64,000 nt of DNA from JAUCQB01 sp964586235 (GTDB taxonomy: Bacteria > Planctomycetota > Phycisphaerae > UBA1845 > PWPN01). Below the pieces are notes generated by a model, which had not been told where the DNA came from, did not search any database, and was given only the letters and a program-made list of their open reading frames with translations. The translations under genes were made by a program, and so were the position numbers. Shown piece after piece: positions 1 through 7,955 of this stretch (within the stretch, counting starts at the first letter, position 1; every line of letters begins with the position of its first letter). Where the stretch lies: NCBI GenBank assembly GCA_964586235.1, contig CAZPIO010000014.1, positions 1-64,000 on the forward strand. Direction: 5' to 3'.

Positions 1-2543
1 CCGGCACGTTCGACTGGAAGGACGCCACCGATTACCTCGCCCTGCCCCTGATCGGCGATCTGTACGAGGAAATCGCCCGCCCCCGCCACCTGGCCGACCT
101 CGACCTGCGCGAACCGCTGGAGTGGGCCACCGCCAGCCTCAACAGCGTCGTGGAAGAGGAGTTTTTCAAGACCTTCGACCAACAGCATGCGATCACCCTG
201 TTCTACGAGCCGTTCCTCCAGGCGTTTGACCCCAAGCTACGCAAGGAACTCGGCGTCTGGTACACCCCGCCGGAGATTGTTCAATACATGGTCGGCCGCG
301 TGGACCAGCTTCTACGGAGCGAGCTGGGCATCGCCGACGGCCTGGCCGACGATCAGGTCTACGTGCTCGATCCCGCCGCGGGCACCGGCTCGTACCTCGT
401 CGAGGTCGCCCGGCGCATCCACCAGACGCTCACCGAGCAGGGTCACGGCGGCTTGGCCGCCGGGCGGGTGAAGAAGGCCCTGTGTACCCGCATCTTCGGC
501 TTCGAGATTCTTCCCGCCCCGTACGTCGTTTCGCACCTCCAGCTTGGCGTGCTGCTCCGAAGCCTGGGGACCAATCTCGGCCAGAACCAGCGCGTCGGCG
601 TCTACCTGACCAACTCCCTGACCGGCTGGGAGCCGCCCAAGGGGGCCAAACAAACGCTTGCTTTCCATTTCCTCGAAGAGGAGCAAGAGGCTGCGAGCAA
701 GGTCAAGCGGGAAGCCCCGATTCTCGTCATCCTCGGGAACCCGCCGTACAACGGTTACGCAGGGGTCGGTTTGGAGGAGGAGCGAGGCCTAACACTGGCG
801 TACAAGAAGACAAAACGCGCGCCCAAGCCCCAGGGCCAGGGCCTGAATGACCTATACGTTCGTTTCTTCCGCATGGCCGAGAGACGAATCGTCGACCAGA
901 CGGGCAAAGGCATTGTATGCTTCATCTCAAACTACCGCTGGCTCGATGGTTTGTCTGCACCCGGAATGCGAGAGCGGTACCTCGAAGTCTTCGACCGGAT
1001 TCTCATCGACTGCCTCAACGGTGACAAATTCAAGACCGGGAAGCTTACTCCAGATGGCAAGCCCGATCCGAGCGTGTTTTCTACTGAATCAAACCCCGAA
1101 GGCATAGAAGTAGGTACTGCGATAGCATCGCTCGTACGCAAGGAGGATCACACCGCCGCGCAAAGCATCCTGTTCCGGAACCTGTGGGGAAAAAGCAAGC
1201 GTCAAGACCTCCTGAAAACGATTGATGAACCAATCCGAGCCGCATACGAAGCTCTCACCCCCGCGCTCGCAGTTGGGTTGCCGTTCGTGCCCGGCGGTTT
1301 CCGTCATACGTTCACGGACTGGCCCTTGCTGCCCGAACTCATCCCGCAGTCTTTCCCTGGAGTTAAGACAAGCCGTGATGAGGTACTTGTGGATATCGAC
1401 AAGAATGATCTGGTCAAACGTATGACGATCTACTTCGACCCCGAAGTGCCGATGTCTGTGATTGAAGAACAGTTGTCGGTTGTTGCACAGCCCACGGCGA
1501 GGTTCGACCCGGTTACGGTTCGAAGACAGCTTCTCAGGCGAGGTATCCTGCGCGACAATATAGTGCCATATGCTTATCGACCGCTTGACAACCGGTGGGT
1601 CTATTGGGAACCCCAGACCAAACTGCTCGATGAAAAGCGAGCAGAGTACTTTGAGCAGGTTTTCGAGAAGAACGTTTACCTCTTTACCACCTCGCGCACC
1701 CGGAAGAGCGACATCGAGCCCGCCGTTGTGACCGATCGCTTGACGGACCTCAATTTCATGGACAGCGGTGCTCGCGGTTTCCCTCTATATCTTCAGGACA
1801 AGCACGGCCTCTTCGGACAGGGCCCCTCGGGTCAGCACCCACATCCAAACCTGTCTCAGGCAGCCTCAGAGATCGTGCGATCTCTCAAGCTCCCTGACGA
1901 CTGTCTCTTCTTCCATGCTCTGGGCATCATATCCTCACCCCTTTACAGATCTGAGAACGTAGGTGCGCTTCGGCATGGTTGGCCGAGGATTCCCCTCCCC
2001 CAAGACCGCAAGATGCTTGAGGTATCTGCAGCGCTGGGGCGCGCGGTAGCCGATCTGCTCCTGCCGGATAAGCCGGTGCCGGGCGTGACCACAGGCAGGC
2101 TGCGGCCGGAGCTGCGTACGCTGGCCATTCCGAGCAAAGTCGGCGGGAAATCCATCGAGGAACCGGCGGACACGAAGGTCGAGGCGGGCTGGGGCTTCCG
2201 CGGCCAGAAGAACGCGGTCATGTGCGGCAAGGGCAGCGTGGTGCCCTGCGGCCAGGACCCGGATAGCGCGGTCAACATCTACATCAACGAGAAGGTCTAC
2301 TGGGCCAACGTGCCCAACGACGTCTGGGCCATGACCATCGGCGGATACCCGGTGGTCAAGAAGTGGCTCAGCTACCGGGAATACAAGGTCCTCGGGCGGG
2401 CCCTGAAAATGGACGAAATCACCTACGTCACCGAGGTCGTGCGCCGCCTCAAGGCCCTGCTGCTGATGGCCAGCGACCTGGACGCCAACTACCGAGCCGC
2501 CGCGGCGGCACCGCAGATCGCGGCGGGGGCGAAACCGTCGTAG
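1..2543 (+). CDS. Type ISP-like restriction-modification DNA methyltransferase (5' truncated by window)
   Basis: This is an N6-adenine-type DNA methyltransferase, most likely the methylase and C-terminal specificity part of a single-chain type ISP (LlaBIII-like) enzyme. The frame is open from base 3, so the gene starts upstream of the window; the GTG at 150 is only internal. Visible residues, numbered from base 3, show YTPPEIVQYMV, SAM motif I (LDPAAGTGSY, about 122-131) and the catalytic NPPY motif (246-249). The remaining ~600 residues match the expected target-recognition region of such enzymes. The helicase and nuclease part, if present, lies outside the window, so I cannot tell a full restriction enzyme from an orphan methylase. 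A toxin-antitoxin-like pair, a DUF1016 nuclease gene and hsdS scraps follow, consistent with a defence region. Confidence 0.85.
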   Translation, partial: GTFDWKDATDYLALPLIGDLYEEIARPRHLADLDLREPLEWATASLNSVVEEEFFKTFDQQHAITLFYEPFLQAFDPKLRKELGVWYTPPEIVQYMVGRVDQLLRSELGIADGLADDQVYVLDPAAGTGSYLVEVARRIHQTLTEQGHGGLAAGRVKKALCTRIFGFEILPAPYVVSHLQLGVLLRSLGTNLGQNQRVGVYLTNSLTGWEPPKGAKQTLAFHFLEEEQEAASKVKREAPILVILGNPPYNGYAGVGLEEERGLTLAYKKTKRAPKPQGQGLNDLYVRFFRMAERRIVDQTGKGIVCFISNYRWLDGLSAPGMRERYLEVFDRILIDCLNGDKFKTGKLTPDGKPDPSVFSTESNPEGIEVGTAIASLVRKEDHTAAQSILFRNLWGKSKRQDLLKTIDEPIRAAYEALTPALAVGLPFVPGGFRHTFTDWPLLPELIPQSFPGVKTSRDEVLVDIDKNDLVKRMTIYFDPEVPMSVIEEQLSVVAQPTARFDPVTVRRQLLRRGILRDNIVPYAYRPLDNRWVYWEPQTKLLDEKRAEYFEQVFEKNVYLFTTSRTRKSDIEPAVVTDRLTDLNFMDSGARGFPLYLQDKHGLFGQGPSGQHPHPNLSQAASEIVRSLKLPDDCLFFHALGIISSPLYRSENVGALRHGWPRIPLPQDRKMLEVSAALGRAVADLLLPDKPVPGVTTGRLRPELRTLAIPSKVGGKSIEEPADTKVEAGWGFRGQKNAVMCGKGSVVPCGQDPDSAVNIYINEKVYWANVPNDVWAMTIGGYPVVKKWLSYREYKVLGRALKMDEITYVTEVVRRLKALLLMASDLDANYRAAAAAPQIAAGAKPS

Positions 2544-2753
2544 ATCCAAACCGGATCGACGGCTGCACGTACAACCAGATTGTCGGCCGCAACCCTGAGC
2601 TCACTTACGGGTCCGTTTTCGTGACTTCTGCGCCTTTTCGTGGCCATCCCCCGCCCCCTTCCGCGTCGTCCACGTGTATTCCGCGGTCTATCGGCCGCCT
2701 GTCTGCGGTGGTCTGGCCGTCACCCAATCGCCGATGTACAATGATGACAGATG

Positions 2754-2759
2754 AAGGAG
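2754..2759 (+). promoter_or_regulatory. Shine-Dalgarno AAGGAG deciding the antitoxin start
   Basis: AAGGAG lies nine bases before the ATG at 2769. An in-frame ATG at 2751 would place this motif inside the coding sequence, so the downstream ATG is preferred. Confidence 0.6.
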
Positions 2760-2768
2760 TTGCCGATC

Positions 2769-2993
2769 ATGACCTATCGCGGCCGCGTCAAGAACGGAAT
2801 GATCATCCTCGATCCGCCGGCCCAGTTGCCGGAAGGTGCCCGGGTCGAGGTCCAACCGGTCTCCGAAGAGGCCGAGACTCCCACTTTGTACGAACGATAC
2901 AAAGACTTCATCGGCATCGCCGAGGGCCTGCCCGCTGACATGGCCGAAAACCACGACCACTATATTCACGGTGCCCCGCCGGGAACACCATGA
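2769..2993 (+). CDS. AF2212-like (DUF104) antitoxin
   Basis: A 74-residue protein beginning MTYRGRVKNGMIILD, the typical opening of AF2212/DUF104-type small antitoxin-like proteins, which form a short beta barrel that is often encoded just upstream of a PIN toxin. The central part (PAQLPEGARVEV) fits the same family. The C-terminal half is acidic and likely wraps around the toxin. The start at 2769 is supported by AAGGAG nine bases upstream. Its stop overlaps the start of the PIN gene in an ATGA, so the two are translationally coupled. The toxin-antitoxin role is inferred from family and context. Confidence 0.75.
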   Translation: MTYRGRVKNGMIILDPPAQLPEGARVEVQPVSEEAETPTLYERYKDFIGIAEGLPADMAENHDHYIHGAPPGTP

Positions 2994-3400
2994 CCACGTA
3001 TGTTGGCGACACCTACTACTACCTGGCGCTGCTGAACCCGGCCGATGCGGCTCACGCCCGTGCTCGCGAGTTCAGTCTTCAGTCGGCCGGACGGATCGTC
3101 ACGAGCGTCTGGGTCATCCAGGAACTGGCCGATGGCTTGTGCTCACCACCGGATCGGGCAAGGTTTCTTCGTCTGCTGGCCACCCTCGAAGCCGATCGTT
3201 ACACGGAGATTGCCGCTGCCGACCACCTGTTATGGCATCGCGGCCTGGACCTTTACCGTTCGCGGGCCGACAAGTCGTGGTCGCTGACGGACTGCATCTC
3301 CTTTGTCATCATGCAGGATCGCGACATCATCGAGGCCTTGACGGCGGACCACCACTTCGAGCAGGCCGGTTTCAAGGCGCTGCTCAAGCCCGACAGGTAG
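2990..3400 (+). CDS. PIN-domain ribonuclease toxin (VapC-like)
   Basis: A 136-residue PIN-domain protein, the likely toxin of the pair with the preceding antitoxin gene, with which it overlaps by four bases. The acidic metal-binding residues of the PIN active site are in place: Asp7 (YVGDTYY), Glu45 (WVIQELADG), Asp101 (SLTDCISF) and Asp120 in the closing TADHHFEQAGF motif. The length is normal for VapC-type proteins. PIN proteins of this kind usually cleave tRNA or rRNA; the target here cannot be read from sequence. An ordinary PIN nuclease without toxin function is the alternative. Confidence 0.85.
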   Translation: MTTYVGDTYYYLALLNPADAAHARAREFSLQSAGRIVTSVWVIQELADGLCSPPDRARFLRLLATLEADRYTEIAAADHLLWHRGLDLYRSRADKSWSLTDCISFVIMQDRDIIEALTADHHFEQAGFKALLKPDR

Positions 3401-3466
3401 CCGGCTGGCTTCGGGCCGCTTCAGAAACCGCGTCCACACGCAGATAGGGGCATCGGATCACCGCCC

Positions 3467-3695
3467 AACCCGACGTCCTCCTCCCGCCCGTCCTCCACAA
3501 GGCCTTCATGAGAGGAGTCTGACAAAGCTGTCCGCCCCCTCGACAGCCTCGGGACAGGCGATCAGCGCTCGAAGACCAATCTCACGCAGAGACGCCCGCA
3601 ACGGCGGATCTTCGACATTCTGATTTCGACATTCATTCGTCATTCTGACTTCGTCATTCGTCATTCCGGCTCGGCGGTGTGTTCCGCTCCACCCG
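3467..3695 (+). repeat. 229-bp direct repeat, copy A (contains an hsdS 3' end)
   Basis: This stretch recurs at 5453-5681, offset by 1986 bases. I found one difference by eye (T at 3476 against C at 5462). It opens with the last codons of an hsdS-like reading frame (DVLLPPVLHKAFMRGV, stop at 3520-3522) and continues into non-coding sequence with short ATTCGTCATT-type internal repeats. The two copies bracket the second hsdS scrap and the DUF1016 gene. Confidence 0.95.
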
Positions 3696-3810
3696 GAGCA
3701 AAAAGCGGGACAGGTTCGTTTTAGCAGAGTTCTTATTACATTCTTATAGGGTTATACACAGGATTACGGGCTGTGCCACGATCAACTCTCAGCCCCACAC
3801 CCACCTCCTT

Positions 3811-3927
3811 CGCAATCCCGGCCCAGCCAAGGTGGACCGGCTCAAGAGACTCCAGGCCGCCACCGCGGTCGAACTCGACGCGCTGCTTTCAGCCATCCCC
3901 GACAAGGCCTTGAAGGGAGAAAGGTGA
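3811..3927 (+). pseudogene. Remnant of hsdS C-terminus (type I restriction specificity subunit)
   Basis: The reading frame PAKVDRLKRLQAATAVELD and the following DALLSAIPDKALKGER resembles the conserved helix and tail that close type I restriction S subunits (...RLKALQAETAAELDALLPAILDKAFKGEL-like). Only about 38 codons remain, with no target-recognition domain in front. A related scrap lies at 5398-5508 and a shorter one inside the direct repeat at 3472-3522. I read these as leftovers of hsdS genes lost by recombination. The rest of 3928-4175 shows nothing I recognise. Confidence 0.6.
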
Positions 3928-4175
3928 GGAAGCTGTCCCGGCTGTCAGATCAGCCCGCCACGGTCGGCCAGGCGGACCAGGGCGGGTCTCCCTCCGATCG
4001 ACTTTCAGCTCTCGGCCAAGCCAAGAAGACGTCCCACGCAGAGGCACCGAGACGCAGAGGAAATGACCGGCGGCAGCTTGCGGGGCACGGCCTGCGGGCT
4101 TGACTTTGAAGATGGGTAGGTGGACTATCTGGGTTGTAGGGGGATCAGGAACGTTCTGGCCTACGAGGGAACGAC

Positions 4176-5366
4176 ATGATGGCTCGACGAAGACCGGTAC
4201 TCAGGCGACGGACGACCAGTCGCAAGCTTTCGCCAACCGTACCTGCCCGCGTTGACGGCTATGACGCGATCCTCGCCGAGGTGACCGGCTTGCTGGAATC
4301 GGCCCGCCGGGTGTCCGCCCGGGCGGTCAACGCGGTCGTGACCGCTACGTACTGGGAGGTCGGCCGGCGGATCGTGGAATGGGAACAGAGCGGGCGAGAA
4401 CGAGCGCAATACGGCGCTCAGTTAATCGAGAGGCTTTCCGAAGACTTGGCCTCCCGGTTCGGCCGCGGCTTCTCCGTACGGGCCTTGTACCAGATGCGCG
4501 AGTTCTACCTGGCCTACCCGCCGATTCTGCAATCAGCGCGTGCAGAATCTCTGCCGGAGCAAGCTCCCCGGATTCTGCAATCACCGATTGCAGAATTTGC
4601 AGACCCTACGCGGCCGGATTTCCGGCTCCCGTGGACGCACTACGTCAGGCTTCTGTCCACGAGGAACCCGCACGCCCGGCAGTTCTACGAGGCCGAGGCC
4701 CTTCGCGGGGGATGGTCCGTCCGGCAGCTCGAGCGGCAGATCGGCTCCCAGTTCTACGAGCGGACCGCCCTTTCGCGAAACAAGGCCGCGATGCTCAGGA
4801 AGGGGCAGAAACGCCGGCCCGAGGACGCGGTCACGGCCGAGGAGGAGATCAAGGACCCGTGCGTGCTGGAATTCCTGGGACTGCGGGACGAATACTCCGA
4901 ATCAGACCTGGAACAGGCCCTGATCCGCCACATGGAGACGTTTCTTCTGGAGCTCGGCGGCGATTTCACCTTCGTCGCTCGCCAGCGGCGGTTGCGGATC
5001 GGCGATGAGTGGCTGCGAATTGATCTGCTATTCTATCACCGGCGGCTTCGCTGCCTGGTGATCATCGACCTCAAGCTGGGGCGCTTCAACCACGCCGACG
5101 TCGGGCAGATGCACCTCTATCTCAACTACGCCCGACGGCACTGGACGCACCCGGATGAGAACCCGCCGGTCGGGTTGATCCTCTGTGCGCAGAAAGACGA
5201 GGCCCTGGCGCAGTACGCACTGGACGGCCTGCCGAACAAGGTGCTGGCCGCCGAGTACCGTACCGCCCTGCCGAAGGAGAGACTGCTGGTCGCCGAAATC
5301 AAACGGACCCGTGCGACCCTGGAACGTCGCCGTGCCTCCCGAACCAACAGGGTCACAAAGCGATGA
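4176..5366 (+). CDS. DUF1016 / YhcG-type PD-(D/E)XK nuclease-domain protein
   Basis: A 396-residue protein with the two-part DUF1016 architecture. The N-terminal helical half (about 25-180) contains TYWEVGRRIVEWEQ, YGAQLIERLSEDL and GFSVRALYQMREFY. The C-terminal half (about 230-385) is a PD-(D/E)XK nuclease fold with RIDLLFYHRRLRCLVIIDLK as its core and VGLILCAQKDE after it. Such genes often sit inside type I restriction loci, and here hsdS scraps lie on both sides. The linker carries two palindromic segments (see findings) that encode ILQSARAESLPEQAPRILQS. Either ATG at 4176 or 4179 could start it. Biological role is unproven; defence or phage-related DNA processing is the usual suggestion. 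Confidence 0.85.
   Translation: MMARRRPVLRRRTTSRKLSPTVPARVDGYDAILAEVTGLLESARRVSARAVNAVVTATYWEVGRRIVEWEQSGRERAQYGAQLIERLSEDLASRFGRGFSVRALYQMREFYLAYPPILQSARAESLPEQAPRILQSPIAEFADPTRPDFRLPWTHYVRLLSTRNPHARQFYEAEALRGGWSVRQLERQIGSQFYERTALSRNKAAMLRKGQKRRPEDAVTAEEEIKDPCVLEFLGLRDEYSESDLEQALIRHMETFLLELGGDFTFVARQRRLRIGDEWLRIDLLFYHRRLRCLVIIDLKLGRFNHADVGQMHLYLNYARRHWTHPDENPPVGLILCAQKDEALAQYALDGLPNKVLAAEYRTALPKERLLVAEIKRTRATLERRRASRTNRVTKR
4524..4602 (+). repeat. Two hairpin-forming palindromes inside the DUF1016 gene
   Basis: The first is ATTCTGCA, nine bases, TGCAGAAT. The second is ATTCTGCAATC, three bases, GATTGCAGAAT, a perfect 11-bp stem. Both start with the same ATTCTGCAATCA and stay in frame, giving two ILQS peptides in the linker between the N- and C-terminal domains. 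Confidence 0.8.
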
Positions 5367-5397
5367 GCATTCGTTGGCAGAAAGTGCCGCTGGAAAA

Positions 5398-5508
5398 GTC
5401 CGGCCAGCCAAGGTGAACCGGCTGAAGGAACTCCACGCCGCCACCGCCGCCGAACCCGACGCCCTCCTCCCGCCCGTCCTCCACAAGGCCTTCATGAGAG
5501 GAGTCTGA
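5398..5508 (+). pseudogene. Second hsdS C-terminal remnant
   Basis: VRPAKVNRLKELHAATAAEP continues to DALLPPVLHKAFMRGV and a stop, again the closing segment of a type I S subunit. It starts about 30 bases after the DUF1016 stop. Its last 56 bases form the start of direct repeat copy B. It is about 75% identical to the scrap at 3811-3927 by eye. No upstream S-subunit body remains. Confidence 0.6.
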
Positions 5509-5681
5509 CAAAGCTGTCCGCCCCCTCGACAGCCTCGGGACAGGCGATCAGCGCTCGAAGACCAATCTCACGCAGAGACGCCCGCAACGGCGGATCTTCG
5601 ACATTCTGATTTCGACATTCATTCGTCATTCTGACTTCGTCATTCGTCATTCCGGCTCGGCGGTGTGTTCCGCTCCACCCG
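5453..5681 (+). repeat. 229-bp direct repeat, copy B
   Basis: The partner of 3467-3695, in the same orientation, starting inside an hsdS scrap and ending at CTCCACCCG. Beyond 5681 the two copies diverge abruptly, which marks the duplication junction. Confidence 0.95.
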
Positions 5682-5759
5682 CGTTCTGCCGAGCGGGTTG
5701 CCGTGTTATCTCCCCATCGGGACCAGCGGAGATACTCTGCCCGTCTCTCTTCGGCCCAC

Positions 5760-6160
5760 AGCTAAGAGCCAAAAGCTGAAAGCTAAGAGCTGATGCGCGA
5801 GCCCGCCCGCTGCTTGCCCTGCGAAGCTCGCTGCGGCGAATCTCGCCGGCGGCGGACTTGAAGAGCGAAGCAGGGTCCCATGCTCTTTGACAATTCGCTT
5901 TTCGAAAGGAACCCAAACTCGGCAGGGGCGATCCGCCGTCAGCGATCGGAATCAACAGGACAGACCTCTTCCCGTCTTCGCCTGACTGACGGCTGAACGC
6001 TGAAGACTGATGGTTCGCTGTGCGAAACGAACCCAACGTGAAGATGGAGAACCTTCGTCTGGATCGCAGCCCTACCCGGCCTCATCCGGCTGACGGCTGA
6101 ATGCTGATCGCTGAAAGCTCCTTCTCGCAAAACGAACCCACCGGGAAAACCGTTCTATCG
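5760..6160. repeat. Degenerate non-coding repeats (CGAAACGAACCCA and GCTGACGGCTGAA types)
   Basis: A CGAAACGAACCCA-like motif appears at 5903-5915, 6023-6035 and 6128-6140, and CTGACGGCTGAA(C/T)GCTGA at about 5987 and 6089. Read on the minus strand the first gives repeated (L/M)GSFR or GFVSH peptides, but there is no convincing gene. Apart from these motifs I see nothing between 5682 and 6245. Confidence 0.6.
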
Positions 6161-6245
6161 TCTCAACCTGTTTAATGCCAACGACTTAAAGCAGAATCCA
6201 GCCAGTCCTCCGGTGCCGTCGTAGACGGAGATCCGTCCGGCACCC

Positions 6246-6450
6246 TCAGCCGCCCCCGCCGGAATCCGAGATCAGCTCGACCTCCCACCGCTCGTTGACG
6301 AACAGGCCCACCACCCGCACCGGCAGATGCCAGCCCTGCACGCACCTCAGCGAGCACGCAAGGTCCCGCAGGTGCTGATCCCGGTCCACCGGGTTGCCGG
6401 TACAGTCGTGGTGCCCCCAGCGATCAGGCTGCCCCGATCTTCTCTTCCGA
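6246..6450 (-). pseudogene. Possible gene remnant of unknown family
   Basis: The minus-strand frame ending at 6246 reads DRWGHHDCTGNPVDRDQHLR and then VVGLFVNERWEVELISDSG before a stop. Its composition is protein-like and it is not antisense to a gene, but no start or ribosome site is visible and the 5' part would run into the transporter gene. It may be the tail of a decayed gene; I do not recognise the family. Confidence 0.25.
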
Positions 6451-7767
6451 CTACGACGGCACCGCTGGGAAGGCCCCTTCCGTCTTGGCCCTGGGCTGTG
6501 GCGGCCGGACCGTGAAGGTCACCAGGGCCGCGGCCACAAGCAGCACGGCCGAGCAGTAGTAGGCAAACGTGAAGACCTGTGTCTTGTCGTAAACCTTGCC
6601 CGCCAGAAGCGACAGCATGAACCCGCCCAGGCCCCACGCCGTGAATACCAATCCGTAATTCACGCCGAAGTTCTTGAGGCCGTAGAAGTCCTTGGTCACA
6701 GACGGGAACAGTGACAGATTCGCGCCGTAATTCGCCCCAATCAGTGCCGAAAGCACGGCCAGGACCACGGGGTTGGCCAGCACGCTTCCCTCCTTGGTCA
6801 TCGACAAGAGAATGATCGCCACCGCCTGCATAATAAAGCACATGAAGAGAGTCGCCTTGCGCCCAATCTTGTCAGACACGATACCCGCCAGGATGCGCCC
6901 GCCGCCATTGCCGATGGCCAGCACCGCGACCAGCACGAACCCAAGTGAGATTCCGGCCTGATCGGATGCAATCTTGACCAGTTTCGAGATGATCATCAAT
7001 CCGGCACCTGCGCCGCACGCATACATGAACCACAATACGTAAAATTGCCAGCTCTTGAGCATCTCGCTCGGGGTGAAGTCCACCTTCTTCGCCGCCACGG
7101 CACCCGGCTTGACCACCGGCGTCCCGGCCGGGACATAGCCCTTGGGCGGCGGTTTAAGCAACTGAGCCAGACCCACCACCACGATCAGAAAACCGATTCC
7201 CAATGACATCACCGTCGTCGGCAACCCGTACGCCGTCGTGAGGTACGTCGTAAGCGGTGCGGCGTAGACGCTGGCCAGGCCGAACCCCGAAACCACCAGA
7301 CCGGCGATCAGGCCGGTCCTGGCCGCCGGGAACCATTTCACAGCAGGAGGAGTGGCCGCGGCATACCCGCAGCCGATGCCGGCTCCGGCCAGGATGCCGA
7401 AGCCGATCACATATCCGGTCGGCGACGTGGTCGTGCCGGCCAGGATCATCCCGAGACCCACCAGGAGACCGCCGACTGTGGCCACAATCCGCGGCCCGAT
7501 TTTGTCCTGCATCCGACCGGCCGGCACCATGACGATGCAGAAAACCAGGCATGCAATGGCATAAGGAAGAGATTTGTCGGTCTCCGTCCAGCTCCAATCA
7601 GCCGGGACACCTTTGCTGATGACACTCCACGTATAAAGGATGCCGAGGGCCAGATTGATGCCCGTGCCGGCGAGCGTGACAATCCATCCTCTGCTCGTCG
7701 CATCCGAGGGAACAGCCGCGGCATAATCGATTGCCTTGGCAGCGGCGGCCTCGCCAGGCTTACTCAT
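6451..7767 (-). CDS. OFA-family MFS transporter (oxalate/formate antiporter type)
   Basis: A 438-residue major facilitator protein with about twelve membrane segments. Features typical of the OxlT/YhjX (OFA) group are the opening GWIVTLAGTGINLALGILYTW, GRMQDKIGPR in the loop after helix 2, and GNGGGRILAGIVSDKIGRK in the loop after helix 8. The ATG at 7767 has AAAGGA about nine bases upstream. It lies 188 bases downstream of acs on the same strand, so the two may be cotranscribed and the substrate may be acetate or another small carboxylate; this is inference. OFA proteins act in the cytoplasmic membrane and often exchange monocarboxylates. Confidence 0.85.
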   Translation of the reverse strand: MSKPGEAAAAKAIDYAAAVPSDATSRGWIVTLAGTGINLALGILYTWSVISKGVPADWSWTETDKSLPYAIACLVFCIVMVPAGRMQDKIGPRIVATVGGLLVGLGMILAGTTTSPTGYVIGFGILAGAGIGCGYAAATPPAVKWFPAARTGLIAGLVVSGFGLASVYAAPLTTYLTTAYGLPTTVMSLGIGFLIVVVGLAQLLKPPPKGYVPAGTPVVKPGAVAAKKVDFTPSEMLKSWQFYVLWFMYACGAGAGLMIISKLVKIASDQAGISLGFVLVAVLAIGNGGGRILAGIVSDKIGRKATLFMCFIMQAVAIILLSMTKEGSVLANPVVLAVLSALIGANYGANLSLFPSVTKDFYGLKNFGVNYGLVFTAWGLGGFMLSLLAGKVYDKTQVFTFAYYCSAVLLVAAALVTFTVRPPQPRAKTEGAFPAVPS

Positions 7768-7955
7768 GGGTCGATCCTTTCACGCGCCCGCACAAGCACG
7801 CATCACGGTCGGTTGGCGAAAAGGCTCCAGCCCCTCAACGCAGACGGCAGAAAAGATGTGAGGGGCAGTCTCCGGCCGTGCTCCGACGAGCCGGATACGA
7901 AAAGGGACGACCGCGGAGCGGGAGTCCGCCCGCCCCGCGGCCATGGTTCAAAGCT

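Noticed and set aside
3600..3670. Possible CRISPR-like array (repeated ATTCGTCATT)
   Set aside because: The repeats are about ten bases with almost no spacers and belong to the 229-bp direct repeat; no cas genes are present.
5647..6130. Small minus-strand proteins with GSFRTANHQ/GFVSH repeats
   Set aside because: They arise from a degenerate DNA repeat, with no ribosome site or domain.
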